A DNA stretch of 52,778 nt from an uncultured Candidatus Neoarthromitus sp. GTDB taxonomy: Bacteria > Bacillota > Clostridia > Clostridiales > Clostridiaceae. Made by a program: the position numbers and the translations under genes. Positions 1 through 7,904 of the stretch are shown piece by piece (the first letter of the stretch is position 1; each line of letters opens with the position of its first letter). A model generated the notes under the pieces. The model was not told the DNA's origin. It saw only the letters and a list, made by a program, of their open reading frames with translations, and searched no databases. The DNA is taken from NCBI GenBank assembly GCA_937890765.1, contig CALADQ010000013.1, forward strand, positions 1 to 52,778. Reading direction: 5' to 3'.

Positions 1-1
1 A

Positions 2-64
2 TTTGCTATAAGAGAGGGTGGTAGAACTGTAGGTTCTGGAGTTGTTACTAAAATAAGTAAATAA
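2..64 (+). CDS. tuf: Elongation factor Tu, C-terminal end (5' part outside window)
   Basis: Only the last 20 codons and the TAA stop are inside the window. They read FAIREGGRTVGSGVVTKISK, the very conserved end of domain 3 of EF-Tu, the GTPase that delivers aminoacyl-tRNA to the ribosome. A hairpin terminator follows immediately. tuf directly upstream of rpsJ is the usual order in Firmicutes, which supports the call even though so little is visible. Confidence 0.93.
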   Translation, partial: FAIREGGRTVGSGVVTKISK

Positions 65-78
65 TGAGTTTTAAAAAT

Positions 79-118
79 AAAGAGACTAGGATTTGTAAAA
101 GCTGGTCTCTTTGTTTTA
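79..118 (+). terminator. Rho-independent terminator after tuf
   Basis: The arms aaagagac (79-86) and gtctcttt (105-112) pair perfectly, and the loop is followed by a T-rich stretch. It separates tuf from the S10 operon, so rpsJ needs its own promoter. Confidence 0.8.
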
Positions 119-129
119 AAAAATAAATG

Positions 130-158
130 TTGAGTTGTATTTTAATATATAGTACAAT
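130..158 (+). promoter_or_regulatory. Candidate sigma-A promoter of the S10 (rpsJ) operon
   Basis: TTGAGT (130-135) and TACAAT (153-158) are separated by 17 bases, just after the tuf terminator. Transcription from here would give a leader of about 130 nt before rpsJ. A weaker second candidate is TTGAAA at 178-183 with TATTCT at 200-205. The call rests on sequence match only. Confidence 0.6.
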
Positions 159-224
159 TAGATAGTTATGTGTATATTTGAAAAATGAACTGTGTAGGTT
201 ATTCTAACGTTTATTCTCTGTTAA

Positions 225-256
225 CCATAAATTGAAACACACGGGTCAATTTATGG
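225..256 (+). promoter_or_regulatory. Leader hairpin upstream of rpsJ
   Basis: An 11-bp perfect inverted repeat (ccataaattga at 225-235, tcaatttatgg at 246-256) encloses a 10-base loop. It has no T-run after it, so it is not a simple terminator. It lies between the predicted promoter and the rpsJ Shine-Dalgarno site (281-287), where ribosomal operons often carry autoregulatory structures. Its function is unproven. Confidence 0.5.
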
Positions 257-295
257 GAATTGTTAGTTATACATAAATAAAAGGAGGGAAATCAA

Positions 296-607
296 TTGAG
301 TTTAAAACAAAAAATAAGAATAAAGTTAAAGGCATTTGATCATACAATGCTTGATAGTGCTGTATCTAAAATAGTTGAAACTGCTAATAATACAGGCGCT
401 AAGGTTTGTGGGCCTATTCCTCTTCCAACAAAGAAAGAGAAGGTTACCATATTAAGGTCTCCACACAAATATAAAGATTCAAGGGAGCAGTTTGAAATAA
501 GAACTCACAAAAGACTTATAGATATTATTAATCCTACTCCCAAAACTGTTGATGCTTTAATGAGGTTGGATGTTCCAACTGGGGTAGATATTGAATTGAA
601 ATTGTAA
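296..607 (+). CDS. rpsJ: 30S ribosomal protein S10
   Basis: This is the first gene of the S10 operon and encodes a 103-aa protein, the family's normal length. S10 is a small-subunit head protein, also known as the antitermination partner NusE. The sequence shows the typical central segment GPIPLPTKKEKVTILRSPH and the C-terminal TVDALMRLDVPTGVDIEL. The start is TTG at 296, placed 8 bases after a strong aaggagg (281-287); no better ATG exists. It is followed at 63 bp by rplC. Confidence 0.97.
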   Translation: MSLKQKIRIKLKAFDHTMLDSAVSKIVETANNTGAKVCGPIPLPTKKEKVTILRSPHKYKDSREQFEIRTHKRLIDIINPTPKTVDALMRLDVPTGVDIELKL

Positions 608-670
608 TTATTTTTTATGATTGATTGGTTAATTAATTATCAATCCGCTCGTAAAAGGAGGAAAAAATTT

Positions 671-1303
671 ATGCAAAAGTCATTACTTGGACAAAAAGTT
701 GGAATGACTCAAGTTTTTGATGAAAAGGGAAATATGATTCCCGTAACGGTTGTTTTGGTTGAGCCAAATTTGGTTGCGCAAGTTAAGACAATTGAGAAAG
801 AGGGATACGATGCAATACAAGTTGGATATGGAGTTATAAGAGAAAAGCTTGTTAATAGTCCTAGAAAAGGACATTTTAATAAAGCACGTATAGATTTTAA
901 AAGACATTTGAGAGAATTCAGATTGGAAGATTGTTCTACATATAAAGTTGGTGATGAGATAACAGTAAATATTTTCTCAAAAGGAGAAAAGATTGATGTT
1001 ATAGGTGTTTCTAAAGGGAAGGGATTTCAAGGAACTATAAAAAGGTGGAATGGTCACAGAGGTCCTATGTCTCATGGTTCTAAGTTTCACAGATCGGTAG
1101 GTTCTATGGGAGCTTCTTCAGATCCTTCTAGAACTTTTAAAAATAAAAAAATGCCTGGTAGAATGGGTGGAAGAAGATGTACTATGCAAAATTTAGAAGT
1201 TGTTAGTATCATTGAAGAAAAAAATGTTATTTTGATTAAAGGCTGTATTCCAGGGCCAAATAAATCTATAGTTCAAATTAGAAATTCTGTTAAGGCTAAT
1301 TAA
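671..1303 (+). CDS. rplC: 50S ribosomal protein L3
   Basis: L3 (210 aa) binds 23S rRNA near the peptidyl-transferase centre and is an early assembly protein. The N-terminus (LLGQKVGMTQVFDEKGN) and the GHRGPMSHGSKFHR region with the extended loop are characteristic. An in-frame ATG exists at 617, but ATG 671 is chosen because an aaaggagg site lies just before it and family members begin here. The next gene, rplD, starts 28 bp downstream. Confidence 0.97.
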   Translation: MQKSLLGQKVGMTQVFDEKGNMIPVTVVLVEPNLVAQVKTIEKEGYDAIQVGYGVIREKLVNSPRKGHFNKARIDFKRHLREFRLEDCSTYKVGDEITVNIFSKGEKIDVIGVSKGKGFQGTIKRWNGHRGPMSHGSKFHRSVGSMGASSDPSRTFKNKKMPGRMGGRRCTMQNLEVVSIIEEKNVILIKGCIPGPNKSIVQIRNSVKAN

Positions 1304-1331
1304 TATTTAGTTATTGAAAGGAGGAAGTTAA

Positions 1332-1958
1332 ATGCCTAAATTGGATATACATAATGTGAATGGAGAAAAAGTTGGAGAATTAGAGCTTCTAAGAGAGTTG
1401 TTTGATGCTGAAATAAAAGAGTATGCAGTTCATCAAGTTGTTGTTGCGCAACTTGCAAATAGAAGGCAAGGAACTCAATCAGCTAAAACTAGAGCGGAAG
1501 TATCAGGTGGAGGTAAGAAACCTTGGAGACAAAAAGGAACTGGAAGAGCTAGACAGGGTTCAATAAGGTCACCTCAATGGATACATGGTGGTGTTGTATT
1601 TGCACCAAAGCCAAGAGATTATAGAATGAAGGTAGCTAAAAGTTTAAGAAGAGTTGCTATGAAATCAGTTTTAACTAGCAAGGTTAGAGAAAATGAAATG
1701 TTAATTTTAAATGAAATTTCTTTTGATTTTCCTAAGACTAAAGAGTTAATTAAGGTTTTGAAAAATTTAAATGTTGATTCAAAATCGTTAATTATAACTG
1801 AGTGTGCGAATAAGAACGTATATAGATCTAGTACGAATTTAGAAAATGTTAAAGTGATTCCTATTAACAATATAAATGTGTATGATTTATTGAATTATAC
1901 TAAACTTATAATTACTCAAGGTGCAGTTAAGAAACTTGAGGAGGTGTATTCTAATTGA
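1332..1958 (+). CDS. rplD: 50S ribosomal protein L4
   Basis: L4 is 208 aa, the family's length. It lines the exit tunnel and in gamma-proteobacteria represses its own S10 operon. The conserved loop with GGGKKPWRQKGTGRARQGS, then SPQWIHGGVVFAPKPRDY, is clear near residues 55-95. The start ATG follows aaaggagg. The gene ends in a 4-base TTGA overlap with rplW, which implies translational coupling. Confidence 0.97.
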   Translation: MPKLDIHNVNGEKVGELELLRELFDAEIKEYAVHQVVVAQLANRRQGTQSAKTRAEVSGGGKKPWRQKGTGRARQGSIRSPQWIHGGVVFAPKPRDYRMKVAKSLRRVAMKSVLTSKVRENEMLILNEISFDFPKTKELIKVLKNLNVDSKSLIITECANKNVYRSSTNLENVKVIPINNINVYDLLNYTKLIITQGAVKKLEEVYSN

Positions 1959-2251
1959 AATTAACTAGCTATGATATAATTATTAGACCTATTATCACAG
2001 AAAAAAGCATGTCTATGATGAGTGAAAGGAAATATACTTTTGTTGTACATAAAGGTGCTAACAAGGTTGAAATAAGAAATGCGATTGAAGAAATTTTTGG
2101 AGTTAAGGTCCAGAAAGTATTTACTATGAATTATTTAGGTAAAAAGAAAAGAGTTAGAGTTCATACAGGGAGAAGACCTGATTTTAAAAAAGCTATTGTT
2201 CAGCTTAGAGAAGATAGCAATGGAATAGAATTCTTCAATTCTATGCAGTAG
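1955..2251 (+). CDS. rplW: 50S ribosomal protein L23
   Basis: L23 (98 aa) sits at the tunnel exit, where trigger factor and SRP dock. Typical features are the opening YDIIIRPIITEKS, then VEIRNAIEEIFGVKVQKV and the GRRPDFKKAIVQL end. The start is TTG 1955, overlapping the rplD stop codon (TTGA); the gaggaggtg ribosome site lies inside the rplD coding region. Confidence 0.96.
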   Translation: MKLTSYDIIIRPIITEKSMSMMSERKYTFVVHKGANKVEIRNAIEEIFGVKVQKVFTMNYLGKKKRVRVHTGRRPDFKKAIVQLREDSNGIEFFNSMQ

Positions 2252-2276
2252 TTTTACTAAAAAGGAGGAATAAATT

Positions 2277-3104
2277 GTGGGAATAAAAAAGTTGAATCCA
2301 ACAACGCCTTCTCGTAGGAATATGACTATAAATTCTTATGAAGAGTTAATAGTTTGTAAACCTGAGAAATCTTTAGTTTATGGGTTGAGAAAAACAGGAG
2401 GAAGAAATGCTCAGGGCAAGATAACTGTAAGACATAAAGGTGGCGGAAATAAGAGAAAGTATAGAATTATAGATTTTAAAAGAAATAAAGATAACATCAT
2501 TGGTATAGTTAAGACTGTAGAATATGATCCAAATAGATCGACATTTATTTCTTTGGTTGCGTATTTAGATGGTGAAAAAAGATATATATTGTGTCCTAGT
2601 GGATTGAAAGTTGGGGATAAAGTTATATCAGGTGATGATGTTGATATTAAACCTGGAAATTGTTTGCCTTTTAAGAGTATACCTGTTGGTACTGTTGTAC
2701 ATAATGTTGAAATTAAACCAGGTAAAGGTGGCCAAATTGTTAGATCGGCTGGTGTTGGTGCTCAACTTATGGCTAAAGAAGGAAATTATGCAACTTTAAG
2801 ATTACCAAGTGGGGAAATGAGATACGTTAGAATTGAGTGTAGAGCTACGATAGGAGTTTTATCTAATGAATCTCATTCAATAATAAGTATAGGTAAGGCG
2901 GGAAGAAATAGGCATAAAGGTATTAGACCTACAGTTAGAGGATCAGTTATGAATCCTTGTGACCATCCACATGGAGGAGGAGAAGGAAGAAGTCCTATAG
3001 GTAGACCAAGTCCAGTTTCACCTTGGGGAGTTCCAACATTGGGTTATAAAACTAGGAAGAATAAAAAGTATTCTGATAGAATGATAATTAGAAAAAGGAA
3101 ATAG
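2277..3104 (+). CDS. rplB: 50S ribosomal protein L2
   Basis: L2 (275 aa) is a core 23S-binding protein needed for subunit joining and peptidyl transferase assembly. The C-terminal DHPHGGGEGRSPIGR stretch carries the essential histidine of the family. The start is GTG 2277, seven bases after aaaggagg, and gives the usual N-terminus MGIKKLNPTTPSRR. Length and end (KYSDRMIIRKRK) are normal. Confidence 0.97.
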   Translation: MGIKKLNPTTPSRRNMTINSYEELIVCKPEKSLVYGLRKTGGRNAQGKITVRHKGGGNKRKYRIIDFKRNKDNIIGIVKTVEYDPNRSTFISLVAYLDGEKRYILCPSGLKVGDKVISGDDVDIKPGNCLPFKSIPVGTVVHNVEIKPGKGGQIVRSAGVGAQLMAKEGNYATLRLPSGEMRYVRIECRATIGVLSNESHSIISIGKAGRNRHKGIRPTVRGSVMNPCDHPHGGGEGRSPIGRPSPVSPWGVPTLGYKTRKNKKYSDRMIIRKRK

Positions 3105-3126
3105 TTTAAGAAATGGAGGTTTAGTT

Positions 3127-3405
3127 ATGGGTAGATCTACTAAAAAAGGACCTTTTGTTCAGAAAATATTGTTAGATAGAATTATCGAAATGAACAAGAG
3201 TGGAGATAAAAAAGTAATTAAAACGTGGTCAAGAAGTTCTACTATATTTCCAGAGATGATAGGTCATACTATAGGTGTTCATGATGGTAGAAAACATGTT
3301 CCTGTTTATATAACAGAAGATATGGTTGGACATAAATTGGGTGAATTTGCATTAACTAGAACATATAAAGGACATGTTGATCAAAAAACGTCTAGAGTAA
3401 GGTAG
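3127..3405 (+). CDS. rpsS: 30S ribosomal protein S19
   Basis: S19 (92 aa) is in the head of the small subunit and contacts the A-site finger. The start MGRSTKKGPFV and the segment IKTWSRSSTIFPEMIGHTIGVHDGRKHVPV are diagnostic. The gene sits between rplB and rplV in the standard order, with a ggaggt ribosome site. Confidence 0.97.
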   Translation: MGRSTKKGPFVQKILLDRIIEMNKSGDKKVIKTWSRSSTIFPEMIGHTIGVHDGRKHVPVYITEDMVGHKLGEFALTRTYKGHVDQKTSRVR

Positions 3406-3421
3406 AAGATGAGAGGAGTTG

Positions 3422-3766
3422 ATGGTTTTGGGAGTTAAAGCTGTAGCGAAGTATATAAGAATGTCGCATATTAAAATAAATGTTGTTTTGAAACTAATTA
3501 GAGGCAAGTCTGTTAAGGAAGCATATTCAATTTTATTATATACTGATAGAAGAGCAGCTAAAGTTATAGAGAAGGTATTAAAATCAGCAGTTGCCAATGC
3601 TGAAAACAATAATGGTCTTAGTGCTGATGATTTAATAGTTAAAGAGGCTTATGTTAATAATGGTCCTATATTAAAGAGATTTCGTCCAAGAGCTCAAGGA
3701 AGGGCTTTTAGAATTAATAAAAGAACGAGTCATGTAACTATAGTGGTTGGAGAAAATACAAAATAA
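3422..3766 (+). CDS. rplV: 50S ribosomal protein L22
   Basis: L22 lines the peptide tunnel at its constriction. The protein shows the family's GKSVKEAYSIL, KVLKSAVANAENN and GPILKRFRPRAQGRAFRINKRTSH blocks. The start is ambiguous. TTG 3419, ATG 3422 and TTG 3428 are in frame and the gaggag site is at 3413-3418; ATG 3422 is chosen, although TTG 3428 has better spacing. The tunnel-lining loop near the C-terminus is intact. Confidence 0.95.
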   Translation: MVLGVKAVAKYIRMSHIKINVVLKLIRGKSVKEAYSILLYTDRRAAKVIEKVLKSAVANAENNNGLSADDLIVKEAYVNNGPILKRFRPRAQGRAFRINKRTSHVTIVVGENTK

Positions 3767-3783
3767 AGGAGGTAGTTGATTAA

Positions 3784-4452
3784 ATGGGTCAAAAAGTTAA
3801 TCCTCATGGTTTAAGGGTTGGAGTGATTAAAGATTGGTCTTCTAGATGGTATGCTGATAAAAAAGATTTTGCAAAGTTTTTAGAGGAAGACTTTAAAATA
3901 AGGAGGACTTTAAAGAAAAAATATTATTCAGCAGGTATTTCTAAAATAGAAATTGAAAGAAGTGCTAAGAAAATAAAGCTTAGTATATACACAGCTAAAC
4001 CAGGTGTCATAATAGGAAAAGGTGGAGCTGGAATAGAGGTCGTTAAATCTGAAGTTCAGAAGATAGATTCTACTTGTAGTGTTATTGTTATAAATATTGT
4101 TGAAGTTAAAGCTATAGACATGGATGCGCAATTGGTTGCAGAAAATATAGCACTTCAACTCGAAAGACGTGTTTCTTTCAGAAGAGCTATGAAGCAAGCT
4201 ATACAAAGAACTATGAAAATTAAAGCTAAAGGAATTAAGACTGCTGTTTCTGGTAGACTTGGAGGAGCAGATATAGCTAGAACGGAACATTATCACGAAG
4301 GTACGATTCCTTTACAAACATTAAGAGCTGATATAGATTATGGATTTGCTGAGGCAAATACTACATATGGCAAGTTGGGTGTTAAGGTTTGGATTTACAA
4401 GGGTGAAGTTTTATCTAAGAAAAGGGTAGTGGCGAAAGAAGAAAAAATGTAG
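3784..4452 (+). CDS. rpsC: 30S ribosomal protein S3
   Basis: S3 (222 aa) lies at the mRNA entry tunnel of the 30S head. The start MGQKVNPHGLRVGVIKDW is typical. A type II KH domain with the GKGGAG loop is at about residues 78-83, and the C-terminal domain contains SGRLGGADIARTEHYHEGTIPL. The ribosome site aaaggagg precedes ATG 3784. Confidence 0.97.
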   Translation: MGQKVNPHGLRVGVIKDWSSRWYADKKDFAKFLEEDFKIRRTLKKKYYSAGISKIEIERSAKKIKLSIYTAKPGVIIGKGGAGIEVVKSEVQKIDSTCSVIVINIVEVKAIDMDAQLVAENIALQLERRVSFRRAMKQAIQRTMKIKAKGIKTAVSGRLGGADIARTEHYHEGTIPLQTLRADIDYGFAEANTTYGKLGVKVWIYKGEVLSKKRVVAKEEKM

Positions 4453-4471
4453 AAAGGAGGAGTTTGAATTT

Positions 4472-4906
4472 ATGTTAATGCCTAAAAGAGTTAAGTATCG
4501 TAGAGTTCAAAAAGGGAGAATGAGAGGTAATTCTAAAGCTGGTACTAAAATAGCTTATGGTGATTATGCTTTAGTAGCTGCAGGTAGTTCTTGGATAACT
4601 AGCAATCAAATAGAGGCTGCTAGGATTGCGATTAATAGATATATTAAAAGAGGTGGAAAGCTGCACATAAAGATATTTCCTCATAAATCAGTTACTAAGA
4701 AACCAGCTGAAGTTCGTATGGGATCTGGTAAAGGGTCGCCAGAGTATTTTGTGGCTGTAGTTAAACCAGGTAGGATTATGTTTGAGTTAGCTGGAGTTTC
4801 TGAGGAGCTTGCAAGAGAAGCTATGAGGTTAGCATCTCATAAATTGCCCGTAAAAACTAAATTTTTGACTAGAAGAGATTTTGAAGAAATGGGTGGTGAA
4901 TATTAA
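4472..4906 (+). CDS. rplP: 50S ribosomal protein L16
   Basis: L16 (144 aa) organises the A-site tRNA cleft of the large subunit. MLMPKRVKYRRVQKGRMRG at the start and the RMGSGKGSPEYFVAVVKPGR segment are diagnostic. An aaaggagg site precedes the ATG. It ends two bases before rpmC, so the two are probably coupled. Confidence 0.97.
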   Translation: MLMPKRVKYRRVQKGRMRGNSKAGTKIAYGDYALVAAGSSWITSNQIEAARIAINRYIKRGGKLHIKIFPHKSVTKKPAEVRMGSGKGSPEYFVAVVKPGRIMFELAGVSEELAREAMRLASHKLPVKTKFLTRRDFEEMGGEY

Positions 4907-4908
4907 TA

Positions 4909-5118
4909 ATGAAAATTAGAGAATTAAATGAAATAAGAGAGTTGGATATTCAGGAAATGAATAGTAAGCTCATGGATTTAAAATCTGAACTTTTTAATTT
5001 AAGGTTTCAATTAGCTGTTGGACAATTAGAAAATCCAATGAGAATTAGAGAAGTTAAAAAATCTATAGCTCAAGTTAAGACGATAATAAGAGAAGAGGAG
5101 CTTAAACAATTAAGATAG
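4909..5118 (+). CDS. rpmC: 50S ribosomal protein L29
   Basis: L29 is 69 aa, a two-helix protein at the tunnel exit. It ends in the usual pattern with ENPMRIREVKKSIAQVKTI. The ATG follows the rplP stop by 2 bases and has only a weak Shine-Dalgarno site, which suggests translation by coupling to rplP. Confidence 0.94.
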   Translation: MKIRELNEIRELDIQEMNSKLMDLKSELFNLRFQLAVGQLENPMRIREVKKSIAQVKTIIREEELKQLR

Positions 5119-5145
5119 ATATTTATATAAAAAGGAGGTTTTTTG

Positions 5146-5400
5146 GTGGAAAGAAATTCTAGAAAAGTTAAAATTGGAACGGTTGTATCTGATAAGATGC
5201 AAAAGACTATTGTTGTAGCAGTTGAAGGTAAGAAAAAACATCCATTGTATGGAAAAGTTCTTAAGGTTACTAAAAAATTTAAAGCTCATGATGAAAATGG
5301 TGACGCCAAAATTAATGATAAGGTTTTAATAATGGAAACGAGGCCTTTATCAAAACATAAAAGATGGAGATTAGTTGAGGTGTTAGAAAGAGCTAAGTAA
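5146..5400 (+). CDS. rpsQ: 30S ribosomal protein S17
   Basis: S17 is an OB-fold protein binding 16S rRNA helix 11. The family pattern is present: GTVVSDKMQKTIVVAVE, HPLYGKVLKVTKKFKAHDE and ETRPLSKHKRWRLVEV. GTG 5146 is preferred over the adjacent in-frame TTG 5143 because it is better spaced from aaaggagg (5131-5138); it gives 84 aa. Confidence 0.96.
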   Translation: MERNSRKVKIGTVVSDKMQKTIVVAVEGKKKHPLYGKVLKVTKKFKAHDENGDAKINDKVLIMETRPLSKHKRWRLVEVLERAK

Positions 5401-5416
5401 TTAAGGAGAGATTAAA

Positions 5417-5785
5417 ATGATACAAGAATTAAGCAGATTAAAAGTTGCTGATAACACTGGAGCTAAAGAGGTAATGTGTATAAGAGTTTTAGGTGGCTCA
5501 AGAAGAAAAAGTGGCAATATTGGTGATGTAATAGTTGCTAGTGTAAAAAATGCATCACCAGGTGGAGTTGTAAAAAAAGGTGATGTTGTTAAGGCGATAA
5601 TTGTTAGAACTGTTAAGGGTTTTGGTCGTTCTGATGGTTCTTATATAAAATTTGATGATAATGCTGTTGTTATTTTAAAAGATGATGGCCAACCGAGAGG
5701 TACTAGAATTTTTGGGCCTGTTGCAAGAGAATTAAGGGATAAAGATTGTATGAAAATACTTTCGTTAGCACCTGAAGTTTTGTGA
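5417..5785 (+). CDS. rplN: 50S ribosomal protein L14
   Basis: L14 is 122 aa, exactly the usual length. It forms intersubunit bridges and binds ribosome silencing factor. MIQELSRLKVADNTGAKEV at the start and DGQPRGTRIFGPVARELR near the end are signature regions. ATG 5417 has an aaggag site. Confidence 0.97.
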   Translation: MIQELSRLKVADNTGAKEVMCIRVLGGSRRKSGNIGDVIVASVKNASPGGVVKKGDVVKAIIVRTVKGFGRSDGSYIKFDDNAVVILKDDGQPRGTRIFGPVARELRDKDCMKILSLAPEVL

Positions 5786-5805
5786 TTTGGAGGTGAAGTT
5801 TAATA

Positions 5806-6114
5806 ATGCATGTTAAGAAAAATGATACGGTTGCGGTTATTTCAGGTAAAGATAAAGATAAAATTGGAGAAGTACTAAAAGTTAATCCTAAAAAAGGTAT
5901 GGTAATAGTTAGTGGAGTTAATATTGTAACTAAGCATAAAAAACCGAGTAGAGAGAATATGCAAGGTGGAATAATAAAAGTAGAGGCTCCAATTAATGCT
6001 TCAAAGGTTATGCTTTATTGCAATAAGTGTAAAAAAACTACAAGAATAAAGCATAGTTTTATTGAAGATGGAAGTAAAGTAAGGGTTTGTAGGCACTGTA
6101 GTACTCAATTATAA
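5806..6114 (+). CDS. rplX: 50S ribosomal protein L24 (zinc-ribbon-like form)
   Basis: L24 (102 aa) is an assembly initiator. Its N-terminal KOW motif is visible as DTVAVISGKDKDKIGEVLKV. The C-terminal half carries CNKC and CRHC pairs, a four-cysteine set compatible with zinc binding. The start is ATG 5806 after ttggaggtg. Confidence 0.96.
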   Translation: MHVKKNDTVAVISGKDKDKIGEVLKVNPKKGMVIVSGVNIVTKHKKPSRENMQGGIIKVEAPINASKVMLYCNKCKKTTRIKHSFIEDGSKVRVCRHCSTQL

Positions 6115-6136
6115 TCGAGAAGGAGGTTTGTGGATT

Positions 6137-6676
6137 TTGTCAAGATTAAAAGAAAAATACATAAATGAAGTTGTAGACACTTTGATTAAAAAATTCAATT
6201 ATAAAAATCAAATGCAAGTTCCTAAAGTAGATAAAATTGTTATTAATATGGGAATTGGTGAGGCCAAGGATAATGCTAAGATTTTAGATTCAGCTTTAAG
6301 AGATTTAGAATTAATTTCTGGTCAAAGACCTGTTGTTTGTAGAGCTAAAAAGTCCATTTCTAATTTTAAATTAAGAGAGAATATGCCCATAGGTTGTAAA
6401 GTGACTCTTAGAAAAAATAGAATGTATGATTTTATGGATAAGTTATTAAATGTTGCATTACCAAGAGTTAGAGATTTTAGAGGTGTTTCGGAAAAAAGTT
6501 TTGATGGAAGAGGAAATTATTCGTTAGGTTTAAAAGAACAACTTATTTTTCCAGAAATAGAATATGATAAGATTGATAAAATTAGAGGGTTAGAAGTAAT
6601 TTTTGTAACCACTGCTAAAACAGATGAAGAGGCTAAAGAATTGTTGAAATCTTTAGGAATGCCGTTTGCTAATTAA
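6137..6676 (+). CDS. rplE: 50S ribosomal protein L5
   Basis: L5 (179 aa) binds 5S rRNA in the central protuberance. Characteristic blocks are KIVINMGIGEA, GQRPVVCRAKKSISNFKLRE and DFRGVSEKSFDGRGNYSLG. The start is TTG 6137 (MSRLKEKY), well spaced from aggagg (6121-6126). An in-frame TTG at 6128 sits almost on that site and is rejected. Confidence 0.95.
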   Translation: MSRLKEKYINEVVDTLIKKFNYKNQMQVPKVDKIVINMGIGEAKDNAKILDSALRDLELISGQRPVVCRAKKSISNFKLRENMPIGCKVTLRKNRMYDFMDKLLNVALPRVRDFRGVSEKSFDGRGNYSLGLKEQLIFPEIEYDKIDKIRGLEVIFVTTAKTDEEAKELLKSLGMPFAN

Positions 6677-6696
6677 TTTTTAAGGGAGGTATAGTT

Positions 6697-6882
6697 GTGG
6701 CACGTAAGGCAATGATTGAAAAATGGAAAAGACCTGCTAAATATGTTACTAGAGTGTACACAAGATGTAACTTGTGTGGTAGACCTCATGCTGTTTTAAG
6801 AAAATTTGGAATTTGTAGAATTTGTTTCAGAGAGTTAGCTTATAAAGGACAAATTCCTGGATGTACAAAATCAAGTTGGTAA
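6697..6882 (+). CDS. rpsN: 30S ribosomal protein S14, zinc-binding type (S14Z)
   Basis: This is the short zinc-binding form of S14 (61 aa), located in the 30S head. Two CxxC pairs (CNLC and CRIC) about 15 residues apart form the zinc knuckle. The start is GTG 6697 with MARKAMIEKWKR. The cysteine-free, longer S14 form is not present in this window. Confidence 0.96.
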   Translation: MARKAMIEKWKRPAKYVTRVYTRCNLCGRPHAVLRKFGICRICFRELAYKGQIPGCTKSSW

Positions 6883-6906
6883 AAGAGAAAGGAGGCATAA
6901 TTTAGT

Positions 6907-7305
6907 ATGGTAATGACAGATCCGATTGCGGATTTATTAACTAGGATAAGGAATGCTAATACTATAAGGCTAGAAGTTTTAGAAGTTCCCACATCTAAAA
7001 TAAAAAAGGAAATATTAAGAATTTTGTTAAATGAAGGATACATATCAGGTTATGAAGATTACAACGATGGTATTGTGCCTATGATAAAAATAAATTTGAA
7101 GTATGGTAAAAACAAAGAAAAAGTTATAACAGGTCTTAAGAGAATATCAAAACCAGGACTCAGGGTTTATTGTAAGAAGGATAATATTCCGAGAGTTTTG
7201 AGTGGTTTAGGAGTTGCTGTAATTTCAACATCTAAAGGTATAATGGCTGATAGAGAGGCTAGAAGATTAGGTTTAGGTGGAGAAGTTATTTGCTATATTT
7301 GGTAA
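6907..7305 (+). CDS. rpsH: 30S ribosomal protein S8
   Basis: S8 (132 aa) binds helix 21 of 16S rRNA and, in E. coli, spc-operon mRNA. DPIADLLTRIRNAN at the start, SKPGLRVYCKKDNIPRVLSGLG in the middle and the C-terminal GGEVICYIW are typical. An aaaggagg site lies before ATG 6907; a second ATG two codons later is the alternative start. Confidence 0.96.
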   Translation: MVMTDPIADLLTRIRNANTIRLEVLEVPTSKIKKEILRILLNEGYISGYEDYNDGIVPMIKINLKYGKNKEKVITGLKRISKPGLRVYCKKDNIPRVLSGLGVAVISTSKGIMADREARRLGLGGEVICYIW

Positions 7306-7333
7306 TGAAAAATTTTATAGGAGGTGTTTAATT

Positions 7334-7876
7334 GTGTCTAGAGTTGGTAGATTACCTATAGATTTGCCAAATGGAGTTGAAGTAACAATTGGTGCAGATA
7401 ATTTAGTTACTGTAAAAGGAATAAAAGGAATTTTAGAGAAGAAAATGCCGTGTGATATAGTTATAAAGAGAGAAAATAATCAGATTTTAGTTGAAAGAAA
7501 AAATGAAAGTAAGCAGCAGAAACAAATACATGGTTTAACTAGAGCTCTTATTTTTAATATGGTAAAAGGTGTTTCAGAAGGTTACCAAAAAGTTTTAGAA
7601 CTAAATGGTGTTGGATATAGAGTACAGCTTAAGGGGAAAAATATAATTTTGAATTTAGGTTATTCACATCCAATAGAGATAGATAGTGTGGAAGGAATTA
7701 CGTATGAGGTTCCAAATCAAACACAAATAATTATTAAAGGAATAGATAATCAATTAGTTGGAGAAATTGCTGCTAAAATAAGGCAATGGAGAAAGCCTGA
7801 ACCTTATAAAGGCAAGGGAATTAAATATTCTGATGAGGTTATAAGGAGAAAAGAGGGTAAAACAGGTAAAAAGTAA
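7334..7876 (+). CDS. rplF: 50S ribosomal protein L6
   Basis: L6 (180 aa) lies near the factor-binding site. Family blocks include VSRVGRLPIDLPNGVEV, QIHGLTRALIFNMVKGVSEG and the C-terminal RKPEPYKGKGIKY. The start is GTG 7334, 8 bases after the aggaggt site. An upstream in-frame ATG (7277) would overlap rpsH and add 19 residues unlike any L6, so it is rejected. Confidence 0.96.
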   Translation: MSRVGRLPIDLPNGVEVTIGADNLVTVKGIKGILEKKMPCDIVIKRENNQILVERKNESKQQKQIHGLTRALIFNMVKGVSEGYQKVLELNGVGYRVQLKGKNIILNLGYSHPIEIDSVEGITYEVPNQTQIIIKGIDNQLVGEIAAKIRQWRKPEPYKGKGIKYSDEVIRRKEGKTGKK

Positions 7877-7904
7877 TTTTAGTTAGAAGGGAGAGGTTGC
7901 GTTA

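Noticed and set aside
617..670. N-terminal extension of L3 from ATG 617
   Set aside because: ATG 671 follows aaaggagg and gives the usual N-terminus.
3928..4296. 122-aa minus-strand ORF inside rpsC
   Set aside because: A Ser/Tyr/Phe-rich shadow of the rpsC codons without an initiation signal.
7277..7333. N-terminal extension of L6 from ATG 7277
   Set aside because: It overlaps rpsH and adds 19 residues unlike L6; GTG 7334 has a proper ribosome site.
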